A stretch of 5,280 nt of DNA from Burkholderiaceae bacterium (GTDB lineage Bacteria; Pseudomonadota; Gammaproteobacteria; Burkholderiales; Burkholderiaceae). This document shows positions 1 through 5,280 of this stretch, in pieces (position 1 is the stretch's first letter; each line of letters opens with the position of its first letter). The DNA lies in assembly GCA_022701965.1 (NCBI GenBank), contig JAKONL010000321.1, forward strand, positions 1 through 5,280, read 5' to 3'. The position numbers and the translations under genes are program-made. The notes under the pieces are model-generated. The model saw nothing but the letters and a program-made list of their open reading frames with translations, searched no databases and was not told where the DNA came from.

Positions 1-229
1 CGACCACGGCGGCGTAGTCGGTCACGGGCGTGAACTGCACGTCCATGCCGGTTTCCTTCTTCAGGTAGTCGCCCAGCGGCGTGAACTTGCGCTGCAGCTC
101 GGTCGGCGCCTCGTCGGGAATCGCCGACACGCGAAGCACGCCCTGGGCCATCGCGCCGACGGCGGCGAAGGTCAGGGTGAAGGCGACGGCGAGACGGCCG
201 AAGCCGGAAAGGCGAGGGGAAAACTGCAT
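1..229 (-). CDS. PhnD-like periplasmic binding protein of a putative selenate/selenium ABC transporter (N-terminal part, runs off left edge)
   Basis: The first 76 residues are visible; the rest lies beyond the left edge. The protein starts MQFSPRLSGFGRLAVAF and has a typical Sec signal peptide: basic n-region (Arg6, Arg12), hydrophobic stretch about 13-26, and likely cleavage at AMA|Q (after residue 28). The mature part begins with VLRVSAIPDEAPTELQRKF, then a PLGDYL segment and FTPVTDYAAVV, the usual opening of PhnD-type phosphate/phosphite/phosphonate binding proteins. The IPDEAPTELQRKF version matches, from memory, the clade named putative selenate ABC transporter substrate-binding protein, which is found near selD. 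It would bind an oxyanion in the periplasm and pass it to an inner-membrane ABC permease. It lies 87 bases downstream of senA on the same strand. The ATG at 229 is preceded by a modest AAAGG (238-242, spacing 8). The family is fairly sure; the selenium substrate is inferred from clade and neighbours. Confidence 0.8.
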   Translation of the reverse strand, partial: MQFSPRLSGFGRLAVAFTLTFAAVGAMAQGVLRVSAIPDEAPTELQRKFTPLGDYLKKETGMDVQFTPVTDYAAVV

Positions 230-266
230 CGGGAATGCCTTTGAAGGGGAACGGAAGGAGGGTCGC

Positions 267-272
267 ATTGTA
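267..272 (-). promoter_or_regulatory. Possible -10 box for the binding-protein gene
   Basis: On the minus strand this reads TACAAT, one mismatch from the sigma-70 consensus TATAAT. It lies 37 bases upstream of the ATG at 229, which would give a leader of about 30 bases. No good TTGACA-like -35 is seen at 16-18 bases spacing (the 17-base position reads CAGGTC). If active, the transporter gene could be transcribed separately from senA as well as by read-through. Confidence 0.35.
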
Positions 273-316
273 GAAAGCGGGCGCCGGGCGACCTGGGCAG
301 GAGGGTTCTCGGCGAA

Positions 317-1576
317 CTACGGCGCGGCGCACGAGCGAAAGCCTGCGAAGACGTCGTTGCGCCCGGCGGGAAAGAAGTTGCGGTAGCGCGCGTGCCGCAG
401 GTGCGGCGCCGTCGCGAACGATCCGCCGCGCAGCACGCGCCGGCCATCGAACCATGGCTGCGAGTAGTCGCGGTACGGATGCGGCATGAAGCCGGGATAG
501 GGCGCGAAGGGGCTGGATGTCCATTCCCAGACGTCGCCCCACTCGAAGCCGTCGTGTCCTGCGGCGGTTTCCCATTCGGATTCGGTCGGCAAACGGCGCC
601 CGGCCCAGCGGCACCAGGCCTCGGCCTCGTGCGCGGTGAGCTGCATCGCGGGCGCGGCACGATCGAGCGCGACCCATCGGCCGAACTGCGATCGCTCCCA
701 GCCCGCCGCCGCGCGCCGCAGATGCAGAGGCTGCGTGGCGCCCGTGTCGCGCAGCCATTCGTCGCCCTCCGGCGTCCAGAGTGCCCGGTCCGCATAGCCG
801 CCGGCCTCGACGAAGGGCAGGAACGCCGCCCAGGTCACCGGCCCCGGGTCGATGGCGAAGGCCGGCACGTCGACATCGTGCGCTCCCAGTTCGTTGTCGA
901 ACGCGAAGCCCGGACCGTCGACGCCGATGCGCCGTCGTCCGGCCGCAACGCGCAGCGCGCCGGGAACGTGCGGCGTCCGCGTCGCATCCGTCGACGGCCT
1001 GCGCATCGCCGGTCCGAGATCGATGCCCAGCCCCTGCGCCATGAAGTGCCAGGCTTCGCGGTGCATGTCCTCGTGGAACAGCACCAGCCGGAAGAAGTAG
1101 AGGTCGTCGTCGCTGTCGCCGCCGGCGCGCAACAGGGCCAGCGTGGCTTCGCGCACCGCCGCCAGGTAGGCCGTCGTGGCCGCCGGGTCGGGGAGGTCGA
1201 GCCGCCAGCGCGTCGCATGCGCCACGTTCGACGAGTCGTAGAGCGCGTCGGCCTGCGCCAGTACCGAAGGCGCTCGCGGCGCGAGCGGATCGGCGGCGCT
1301 GCCCATCGCGCGATCCGGATTGCGCGAGAGCCAGAACTCCTCGAACCAGCCGGTATGTCCGAGTTCCCAGAGCGGCAGGTTGACCGCGCTCGCCTGCGCG
1401 ATGCGCAGGCCGTCCGGGCCGAGCGCGTGCCTGAAGCCGTCGAACAGGCCGAGCAGCTGCGTCCGCCCGGCCGTCAGCGCGGCCTCGATTTCCCGTGGCC
1501 CGGCGCGCCGCATCGCCTCGCCCCAGGAAGCCCTGCGGGAACGTCCGACCTCCCGCTCCGATATAAGCGCGTCCAT
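317..1576 (-). CDS. senA: SenA, selenoneine synthase (EgtB-like non-heme iron enzyme)
   Basis: 419 residues with the two-part EgtB architecture. The N-terminal DinB-like half (about 27-185) carries the expected iron-binding triad: His74 in ELGHTGWFEEFW, and His168 and His172 in the HxxxH motif FHEDMH. The C-terminal FGE-sulfatase half (about 205-416) shows FDNE (226-229), RRLPTESEWE (327-336), GDVWEWTSSP (347-356), RVLRGGSF (380-387) and the closing FAGFRS (410-415). EgtB joins hercynine to a sulfur donor with oxygen. SenA is the homologue reported to join hercynine to a selenosugar, giving selenoneine after loss of the sugar. Assignment to SenA rather than EgtB rests on direct linkage to the selenosugar-type glycosyltransferase and selD, not on diagnostic residues. 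The ATG at 1576 is chosen because GGAGGA lies 6 bases upstream; Met22 (ATG at 1513) is the alternative. The stop is TAG. The product is probably cytoplasmic, as no signal peptide is seen. Confidence 0.88.
   Translation of the reverse strand: MDALISEREVGRSRRASWGEAMRRAGPREIEAALTAGRTQLLGLFDGFRHALGPDGLRIAQASAVNLPLWELGHTGWFEEFWLSRNPDRAMGSAADPLAPRAPSVLAQADALYDSSNVAHATRWRLDLPDPAATTAYLAAVREATLALLRAGGDSDDDLYFFRLVLFHEDMHREAWHFMAQGLGIDLGPAMRRPSTDATRTPHVPGALRVAAGRRRIGVDGPGFAFDNELGAHDVDVPAFAIDPGPVTWAAFLPFVEAGGYADRALWTPEGDEWLRDTGATQPLHLRRAAAGWERSQFGRWVALDRAAPAMQLTAHEAEAWCRWAGRRLPTESEWETAAGHDGFEWGDVWEWTSSPFAPYPGFMPHPYRDYSQPWFDGRRVLRGGSFATAPHLRHARYRNFFPAGRNDVFAGFRSCAAP
1562..1567 (+). promoter_or_regulatory. 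Possible -10 box for senB (leaderless start)
   Basis: TATAAG lies seven bases before the senB ATG at 1575, an AT-rich island in very GC-rich surroundings. Transcription from it would begin at or next to the start codon, giving a leaderless mRNA. This fits the absence of any Shine-Dalgarno-like sequence just upstream of senB. No convincing -35 is seen (the 17-base position reads GAACGT), and the bases also encode residues near the senA N-terminus, so this is tentative. Confidence 0.25.
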
Positions 1577-2561
1577 GAAAAGTCCTCCGCCTTCGATCTG
1601 CATCGTGACGCCGGCGCTGGCCGATGCCAACAACGGCAACTGGCAGACGGCCCGGCGCTGGTCGCGGATGCTGGCCGCGGATTATCGGATCGAGCTCGTC
1701 GGGCGCTGGGACGATGCCTGCGCCCCTGCGGACGCCATGGTCGCGCTGCATGCCCGGCGTTCGGCCGATTCGATCGCCCGCTGGGCCGATGCGTCCGCGC
1801 GGGGGCCGCACCGACCGCTCGCCGTCGTGCTGACCGGCACCGATCTCTACCGCGACATCGGCACCGACGCCGCCGCCGACCGCTCGCTGGCGCTGGCCGA
1901 CAGGCTGGTCGTGCTGCACGAGCGTGCGGTCGACGACCTGCCGCCGCGCTTTCGCCACAAGGCCCTGGCCTGCTTCCAGTCGACCTCCTCGCGCCGGCCG
2001 CTCGACAAGCCCGGACGCCACCTGCGCGCCCTGATGGTCGGCCACCTGCGCGCGGAGAAGGCGCCTCGGACCTATTTCGCGGCCGCCCGTGCGCTCGCCG
2101 GTCGCACCGACATCCTGCTCGACCATGTCGGCGCCGCGCTCGACCCCGCGCTCGGCGTCGAGGCCGAGGCGTTGCAGCGGCAATGCCCCGCCTACCGCTG
2201 GCTCGGCGCACGGCCGCATGCCGATGCGCGCCGCCGCATCCAGGCGGCGCATGTGCTCGTCCATCCGAGCGTCATGGAAGGCGGCGCGCACGTCGTGATG
2301 GAAGCGGTCCGCAGCGGCACGCCGGTGCTGGCCAGCCGCATCGCCGGCAACGTCGGCATGCTCGGCGCGGACTACGACGGCTACTTCGAACCGGGCGACG
2401 CCGAAGGTCTCGCCGGGCTGATCGAACTCTGCCGCGACGACCCGGCGATACTTTCCCGCCTCGGCGCGCAGTGCGCACGGCGCGCCCCGTTGTTCGACCC
2501 CGCCCGCGAGCGCGCGACCCTGCGCGCCCTGCTGGCCGAAATGCTGGAGACCTCCGTATGA
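1575..2561 (+). CDS. senB: SenB, selenosugar synthase (GT4-like glycosyltransferase, TIGR04348-type)
   Basis: 328 residues with a GT-B glycosyltransferase layout. The N-terminal Rossmann half has ICIVTPALADANNGNWQTA (8-26) and LTGTDLYRDI (86-95). The nucleotide-sugar half has VGHLRAEKAP (155-164), HPSVMEGGAHVVMEA (230-244) and SRIAGNVGML (254-263). Glu235 and Glu243 form the E-x7-E motif of GT4-type retaining enzymes, which contacts the UDP-sugar. Members of this clade, long annotated only as putative glycosyltransferases, were shown to be SenB, which uses selenophosphate and a UDP-sugar (UDP-GlcNAc in the original report) to make a 1-seleno-sugar, the selenium donor for SenA. The start MKSPPPSICIVTP puts the first beta strand at the usual distance. 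No Shine-Dalgarno precedes it, and its ATG overlaps the ATG of divergent senA. The end overlaps selD by ATGA. No signal peptide or membrane segment is seen. Function is assigned from motifs plus context. Confidence 0.88.
   Translation: MKSPPPSICIVTPALADANNGNWQTARRWSRMLAADYRIELVGRWDDACAPADAMVALHARRSADSIARWADASARGPHRPLAVVLTGTDLYRDIGTDAAADRSLALADRLVVLHERAVDDLPPRFRHKALACFQSTSSRRPLDKPGRHLRALMVGHLRAEKAPRTYFAAARALAGRTDILLDHVGAALDPALGVEAEALQRQCPAYRWLGARPHADARRRIQAAHVLVHPSVMEGGAHVVMEAVRSGTPVLASRIAGNVGMLGADYDGYFEPGDAEGLAGLIELCRDDPAILSRLGAQCARRAPLFDPARERATLRALLAEMLETSV
1583..1588 (-). promoter_or_regulatory. Shine-Dalgarno site of senA, inside the senB reading frame
   Basis: The minus strand reads GGAGGA, six bases before the ATG at 1576. 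This near-perfect ribosome binding site decides the senA start. On the plus strand the same bases are codons 3-5 of senB, encoding its Ser-Pro-Pro run. Confidence 0.75.
2546..2549 (+). promoter_or_regulatory. Shine-Dalgarno site of selD within the end of senB
   Basis: GGAG lies eight bases before the selD ATG at 2558. With the ATGA stop/start overlap it supports the chosen selD start and suggests translational coupling of senB and selD. Confidence 0.55.
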
Positions 2562-3625
2562 CCATCCCTTCGACCGCTCCTTCGACTGGCCCTCGCCTGA
2601 CGTCCCTCTCCCACGGCGGCGGCTGCGGCTGCAAGATCGCCCCCGGCGTGCTGTCGGAGATCCTGCGCAACAGCGGCGGCGGGATCATTCCGCCCGAACT
2701 CATGGTCGGCATCGAGACCGCCGACGACGCCGCCGTCTACCGTCTCAACGACACCCAGGCGCTGATCGCCACCACCGACTTCTTCACGCCCATCGTCGAC
2801 GACCCGTACGACTTCGGCCGCATCGCCGCGACCAACGCCATCAGCGACGTCTACGCGATGGGCGGCAAGCCGATCATGGCGCTGGCGCTGGTCGCCATGC
2901 CGATCGCGCAGCTGCCGGTCGAGGTCATCGGCGAGATCGTGCGCGGCGGGCAGGACGTGTGCCGCGCGGCCGGCATCCCGATCGCCGGTGGCCACACCAT
3001 CGATTCGGTCGAGCCGATCTACGGCCTGGTCGTGATGGGGCTGGTGCATCCGGACCGCGTGCGGCGCAATGCCGGCGCGCGGGCCGGCGACGTGCTGATC
3101 CTCGGCAAGCCGCTGGGCGTGGGCGTGCTGTCGGCGGCGCTCAAGAAGGAACAGCTGCCCGAGGCCGGCTACCGGCAGCTGATCGACACGACGACCAAGC
3201 TGAACACGCCCGGCATCGCGCTCGCGCAGCTCGACGGCGTGCATGCGCTGACCGACGTGACCGGCTTCGGGCTGGCCGGCCATGCGCTGGAACTGGCACG
3301 GGGTGCGGGTCTGACCGCGGTGATCGAATGGTCGAAGGTACCGTTGCTCGACGGCGTCGAGGCGATGGCCGCCGAAGGCTTCGTCACCGGGGCCTCGGGG
3401 CGCAACTGGGTCGGCTACGGCGCGGAAATCGAACTGGCCGACGGCCTTCCGGCGACGGCGCAAAGCCTGCTGAGCGATCCGCAGACCTCGGGCGGGCTGC
3501 TCGTGAGCTGCGCGGCGGAGGCCGTGGCCGAGGTGCTGGACGTGTTCGGCGCCGAGGGCTTCGGGCAGGCGACGGTCGTCGGCCGCGTGGAAGCCGGCCG
3601 GCCGGGACTTCGCGTCGAGGTCTGA
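2558..3625 (+). CDS. selD: Selenide, water dikinase (selenophosphate synthetase) SelD/SenC
   Basis: 355 residues, close to the E. coli SelD length of 347, and alignable along its whole length. It makes selenophosphate from selenide and ATP. The active-site loop SHGGGCGCKIAP (18-29) holds Cys23 and Lys26, equivalent to E. coli Cys17 and Lys20. The catalytic cysteine is encoded by TGC, so this is the Cys form and not the selenocysteine form. Other family signatures are ETADDAAVY (53-61), TTDFFTPIVD (72-81), DFGRIAATNAISD (85-97), MGGKPIMA (101-108), IAGGHTID (142-149), LTDVTGFGLAGH (231-242) and DPQTSGGLL (307-315). The start overlaps the senB stop (ATGA) and has GGAG eight bases upstream. In this setting it corresponds to senC and should feed SenB. 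It may also serve selenocysteine or 2-selenouridine synthesis elsewhere in the genome, but no selA, selB or selU is in the window. Confidence 0.97.
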   Translation: MTIPSTAPSTGPRLTSLSHGGGCGCKIAPGVLSEILRNSGGGIIPPELMVGIETADDAAVYRLNDTQALIATTDFFTPIVDDPYDFGRIAATNAISDVYAMGGKPIMALALVAMPIAQLPVEVIGEIVRGGQDVCRAAGIPIAGGHTIDSVEPIYGLVVMGLVHPDRVRRNAGARAGDVLILGKPLGVGVLSAALKKEQLPEAGYRQLIDTTTKLNTPGIALAQLDGVHALTDVTGFGLAGHALELARGAGLTAVIEWSKVPLLDGVEAMAAEGFVTGASGRNWVGYGAEIELADGLPATAQSLLSDPQTSGGLLVSCAAEAVAEVLDVFGAEGFGQATVVGRVEAGRPGLRVEV

Positions 3626-3670
3626 CCGGACGGGCCGGGCTTTCGATCCGATGGACGGTCGGGACCGGAG
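3626..3670. other. Short gap between convergent selD and Bug-protein genes
   Basis: Forty-five bases separate the two stop codons. A small inverted repeat, CGGTC-GG-GACCG (about 3656-3667), is present, but the loop is too short for the full stem and no T-run follows on either strand. I therefore do not call an intrinsic terminator. Confidence 0.5.
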
Positions 3671-4651
3671 TCAGTCCAGCGTGGCGCCGGACTGCTTGAC
3701 GAGCTGCTGGTGCTTCGTCATCTCCGACTGGAAGAACGCCGGCGCGAGGTCGGGCCCGGTGGCCAGCAGGGTGAGCCCCTGCGCCGTGAGGGCGGTCTGG
3801 GCCTCGGGCGAAGCGAGTGCCGCCCGAACGGCCGCATGGTCGGCGTCGACCACCGCCTTGGGCAGTCCGCTCGGGCCGATGAGCGCGATCCAGGCGTCGA
3901 AGCTGTACTTCGGCACGCCCGCCTCGGCGACGGTCGGCACGTCCGGCAGCGCGGCCGAACGCCCCGGGGTCGACACCGCGAGCGCGCGCAGCGTTCCGGC
4001 CCGCACCTGCGGCGCCACCTGCGAGATCGACACGAACGCCAGGTCGACCTGGCCGCCGACCAGGTCGGTGATCAGCGGCCCGGTGCCGCGGTACGGCACG
4101 TGCTTCATCGCGATGCCGGTCTCGCTGACGAGCAGCTCGCCGGCCAGGTGGAGCGTGCTGCCGTTGCCGGCCGAGCCGTAGTTCAGCTTGCTGGGATGGG
4201 CCCTGGCGTAGGCGACCAGTTCCTTCACGCTCCTGACCGGCAGCGCCGGGTGGACCACCAGCAGCAGCGGCACCGTCGCCACCACGGCGATCGGCGTGAT
4301 GTCGTTCATGCTGTCGTAGGGAATGGACCGGTAGATGCCCGGGTTGATGACGTGGTTCGACGAGATCAGGCCCAGCGTGAGGCCGTCCTTGGGCGCCTTG
4401 ACGATCTGCGCGGTGCCGGGGATGCCGCCGGCGCCGACGATGTTCTCCACCACGACCGGATGGCCGGTGGCCTTGCCGAAGCCCGGCGCGATGGCCCGGG
4501 CGACGGCGTCGACCGTGGAGCCGGCCGCCAGCGGCACGATGAGCCGGAGCGGCCGGTCGGGCTGGGCATGGGCGCCGAGGCCGGCGAGCGCCAGCAGCGC
4601 CGCGAGGGCGGCACGGCGGGTGGCGACAGGAACATTCATCCGGGCTTTCAT
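3671..4651 (-). CDS. Bug/TctC-family tripartite tricarboxylate-type periplasmic solute-binding protein
   Basis: 326 residues, the usual length for Bug proteins. A Sec signal peptide is clear: basic start with Arg12-Arg13, hydrophobic 14-27, and likely cleavage at AHA|Q (after residue 29). The mature protein begins with the family pattern PLRLIVPLAAGSTVDAVAR (34-52), where Asp48 is the conserved ligand-loop aspartate. VVENIVGAGG (67-76), the SIPYDSMNDITPI segment (109-121), LNYGSAGNGS (156-165), VPYRGTGP (185-192) and LPDVPTVAEAG (235-245) are also typical. Bug proteins capture carboxylates or related small molecules in the periplasm; many are orphans without TctAB membrane partners, and none is visible here. 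The ligand cannot be read from sequence. The ATG at 4651 is chosen for AAGGAG nine bases upstream; an in-frame ATG at 4639 is the alternative. It follows an aconitase-family gene by 32 bases, so a hydroxy- or tricarboxylate ligand is plausible. Confidence 0.93.
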   Translation of the reverse strand: MKARMNVPVATRRAALAALLALAGLGAHAQPDRPLRLIVPLAAGSTVDAVARAIAPGFGKATGHPVVVENIVGAGGIPGTAQIVKAPKDGLTLGLISSNHVINPGIYRSIPYDSMNDITPIAVVATVPLLLVVHPALPVRSVKELVAYARAHPSKLNYGSAGNGSTLHLAGELLVSETGIAMKHVPYRGTGPLITDLVGGQVDLAFVSISQVAPQVRAGTLRALAVSTPGRSAALPDVPTVAEAGVPKYSFDAWIALIGPSGLPKAVVDADHAAVRAALASPEAQTALTAQGLTLLATGPDLAPAFFQSEMTKHQQLVKQSGATLD

Positions 4652-4660
4652 CGATCTCGT

Positions 4661-4666
4661 CTCCTT
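4661..4666 (-). promoter_or_regulatory. Shine-Dalgarno site of the Bug-protein gene
   Basis: The minus strand reads AAGGAG nine bases before the ATG at 4651, within the 32-base gap after the aconitase-family stop codon. It fixes the start and supports co-transcription of the pair. Confidence 0.6.
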
Positions 4667-4683
4667 GGTTTTCTTGGGCACGC

Positions 4684-5280
4684 TCAGGCGTGACGTTCGC
4701 GCAGCGTCTCGAACGACACCAGCTCGCCGGCGATGGCGCTGGCGGCCACGGTCGGCGGGCTCGCGAGCCAGACCTGCCCCGGGCCGCCGCGTCCGGGAAA
4801 GTTGCGGTTGATGGCGCTCACCGTGACCTGGCCGGCATCGACCGAACCGCCGGGCCCGCAGTTGCCGCAGGCCCCGCACGACGGCTGCAGCATGCGGGCG
4901 CCGACCTTCTCGAAGGCGTCCATGTAGCCCGCGGCGACGCAGTGGTCCCGCACGGCCGTGGTGCCGAACTGCAGGAACAGCTGCACGCCCGGCGCCACGC
5001 GCAGTCCGCGGTCGGCGGCCCAGCGCAGCACGGCGTGGTAGTGGTCGAAATCCTCCCGCTTGCCGGCGGTGCAGGAGCCGCCGTAGGCGATGTCGACGCG
5101 CACCGGCACCGCGATGTCGGCCAGCGGCATGCCGTTGCCGGGATCGCCGGGCCGCGCCACCATCGGCGGCACCGACGCGCAGTCGACGCGCAGCGTCTTC
5201 GTGTAGACGGCGGCGGCGTCGCTGGCCATCCAGGGTTCGAGCACGAAGTCGACGCCGCGGCGCTCGCGCAGGAACCGAAC
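4684..5280 (-). CDS. Aconitase/LeuC-family hydro-lyase (C-terminal part, runs off right edge)
   Basis: The frame is open to the right edge, so the 198 visible residues are the C-terminal part of a longer protein. Numbering from the first visible residue, likely [4Fe-4S] ligands are Cys70 in YGGSCTAGKRED and the CxxC pair Cys135/Cys138 in PSCGACGNCGPG. SAINRNFPGRGG (155-166) matches the substrate-binding arginine motif of aconitases (NRNFxGR). ASPPTVAASAIAG (173-185) is the usual end of the catalytic domain of LeuC/aconitase large subunits. The family dehydrates and rehydrates hydroxy-acids such as citrate, isopropylmalate or homocitrate. Two details depart from the canonical GSCTNSR motif: Asn is Ala and Arg is Lys. 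A further cysteine (Cys141) follows the CxxC. This may be a divergent clade with another substrate, so I give no gene symbol. It ends 32 bases before the Bug-protein gene on the same strand, probably in one operon. Confidence 0.85.
   Translation of the reverse strand, partial: VRFLRERRGVDFVLEPWMASDAAAVYTKTLRVDCASVPPMVARPGDPGNGMPLADIAVPVRVDIAYGGSCTAGKREDFDHYHAVLRWAADRGLRVAPGVQLFLQFGTTAVRDHCVAAGYMDAFEKVGARMLQPSCGACGNCGPGGSVDAGQVTVSAINRNFPGRGGPGQVWLASPPTVAASAIAGELVSFETLRERHA

Noticed and set aside
317..1576. Annotation as ergothioneine sulfoxide synthase EgtB.
   Set aside because: The domains fit EgtB, but the direct linkage to SenB-type glycosyltransferase and selD, with no egtD, egtC or egtE nearby, favours SenA. 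Sequence alone without an alignment cannot fully exclude EgtB.
1577..1639. Longer senA starting at 1639 or at the Met before QIEGGG.
   Set aside because: The added residues are the antisense of the conserved senB N-terminus, and neither ATG has a good Shine-Dalgarno, whereas the ATG at 1576 has GGAGGA at ideal spacing.
392..2557. An open frame on the plus strand continuing upstream from selD through senB and antisense to senA, which would give a giant SelD fusion of over 1000 residues.
   Set aside because: Upstream of 2558 the translation is arginine/alanine/proline-rich with no family resemblance, as expected for a shadow frame in GC-rich DNA. The SelD homology begins right after the ATG at 2558, which has its own ribosome binding site.
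2624..2635. Possible selenocysteine codon at the SelD active site.
   Set aside because: The catalytic position is TGC (Cys23); no in-frame TGA occurs before the normal stop at 3623-3625.
2381..3463. Long minus-strand open frame of 360 codons opposite selD.
   Set aside because: It is a shadow of the SelD coding frame: composition is Arg/His/Asp-rich and low in recognisable motifs, and it lies entirely opposite a well-conserved gene.
3656..3667. Inverted repeat CGGTC-GG-GACCG as a terminator for selD or the Bug gene.
   Set aside because: A two-base loop is not feasible, the reduced stem is only four pairs, and no T-run follows on either strand.
3710..4693. Long plus-strand open frame opposite the Bug-protein gene.
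   Set aside because: Its translation is a low-complexity Arg/Gly/Asp-rich shadow without domain motifs, while the minus strand encodes a full Bug protein with signal peptide and ribosome binding site.

Overview
This is a GC-rich, densely coding window typical of a Burkholderiales-type betaproteobacterium. The base composition, the Bug/TctC-type solute-binding protein and the gene content suggest a Variovorax/Bordetella-like genome; this lineage call is an inference. There are six genes, two of them cut by the window edges. No RNA gene, insertion sequence, CRISPR array or long non-coding stretch is visible. The largest gap is 87 bases.

The core (317-3625) is a selenium small-molecule locus. 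A divergent pair reads outward from position 1575. To the left is an EgtB-like non-heme iron enzyme (DinB-like half plus FGE-sulfatase half), which I call SenA, selenoneine synthase. To the right is a GT4-like glycosyltransferase, which I call SenB, selenosugar synthase. SenB overlaps by ATGA a selenophosphate synthetase (SelD, called SenC in this setting). This is the three-gene selenoneine set described in 2022: SelD makes selenophosphate, SenB turns it and a UDP-sugar into a selenosugar, and SenA joins the selenium to hercynine to give selenoneine, the selenium analogue of ergothioneine. The hercynine-forming methyltransferase EgtD is not in the window.

Left of senA, on the same strand and after an 87-base gap holding a possible promoter, lies the start of a PhnD-like periplasmic binding protein (1-229). 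Its N-terminus resembles the clade named putative selenate ABC transporter substrate-binding protein. It plausibly supplies selenium to the pathway; its permease and ATPase genes would lie beyond the left edge.

The right end (3671-5280, minus strand) looks like an unrelated carboxylate-metabolism operon: the C-terminal part of an aconitase/LeuC-family hydro-lyase followed 32 bases later by a Bug/TctC-type periplasmic binding protein. It converges on selD with only 45 bases between the stop codons.

The most unusual feature of the layout is at the senA/senB divergence. The two best start codons share the tetranucleotide CATG (1574-1577), so there is no intergenic space, and the strong Shine-Dalgarno sequence of senA lies inside the senB reading frame.
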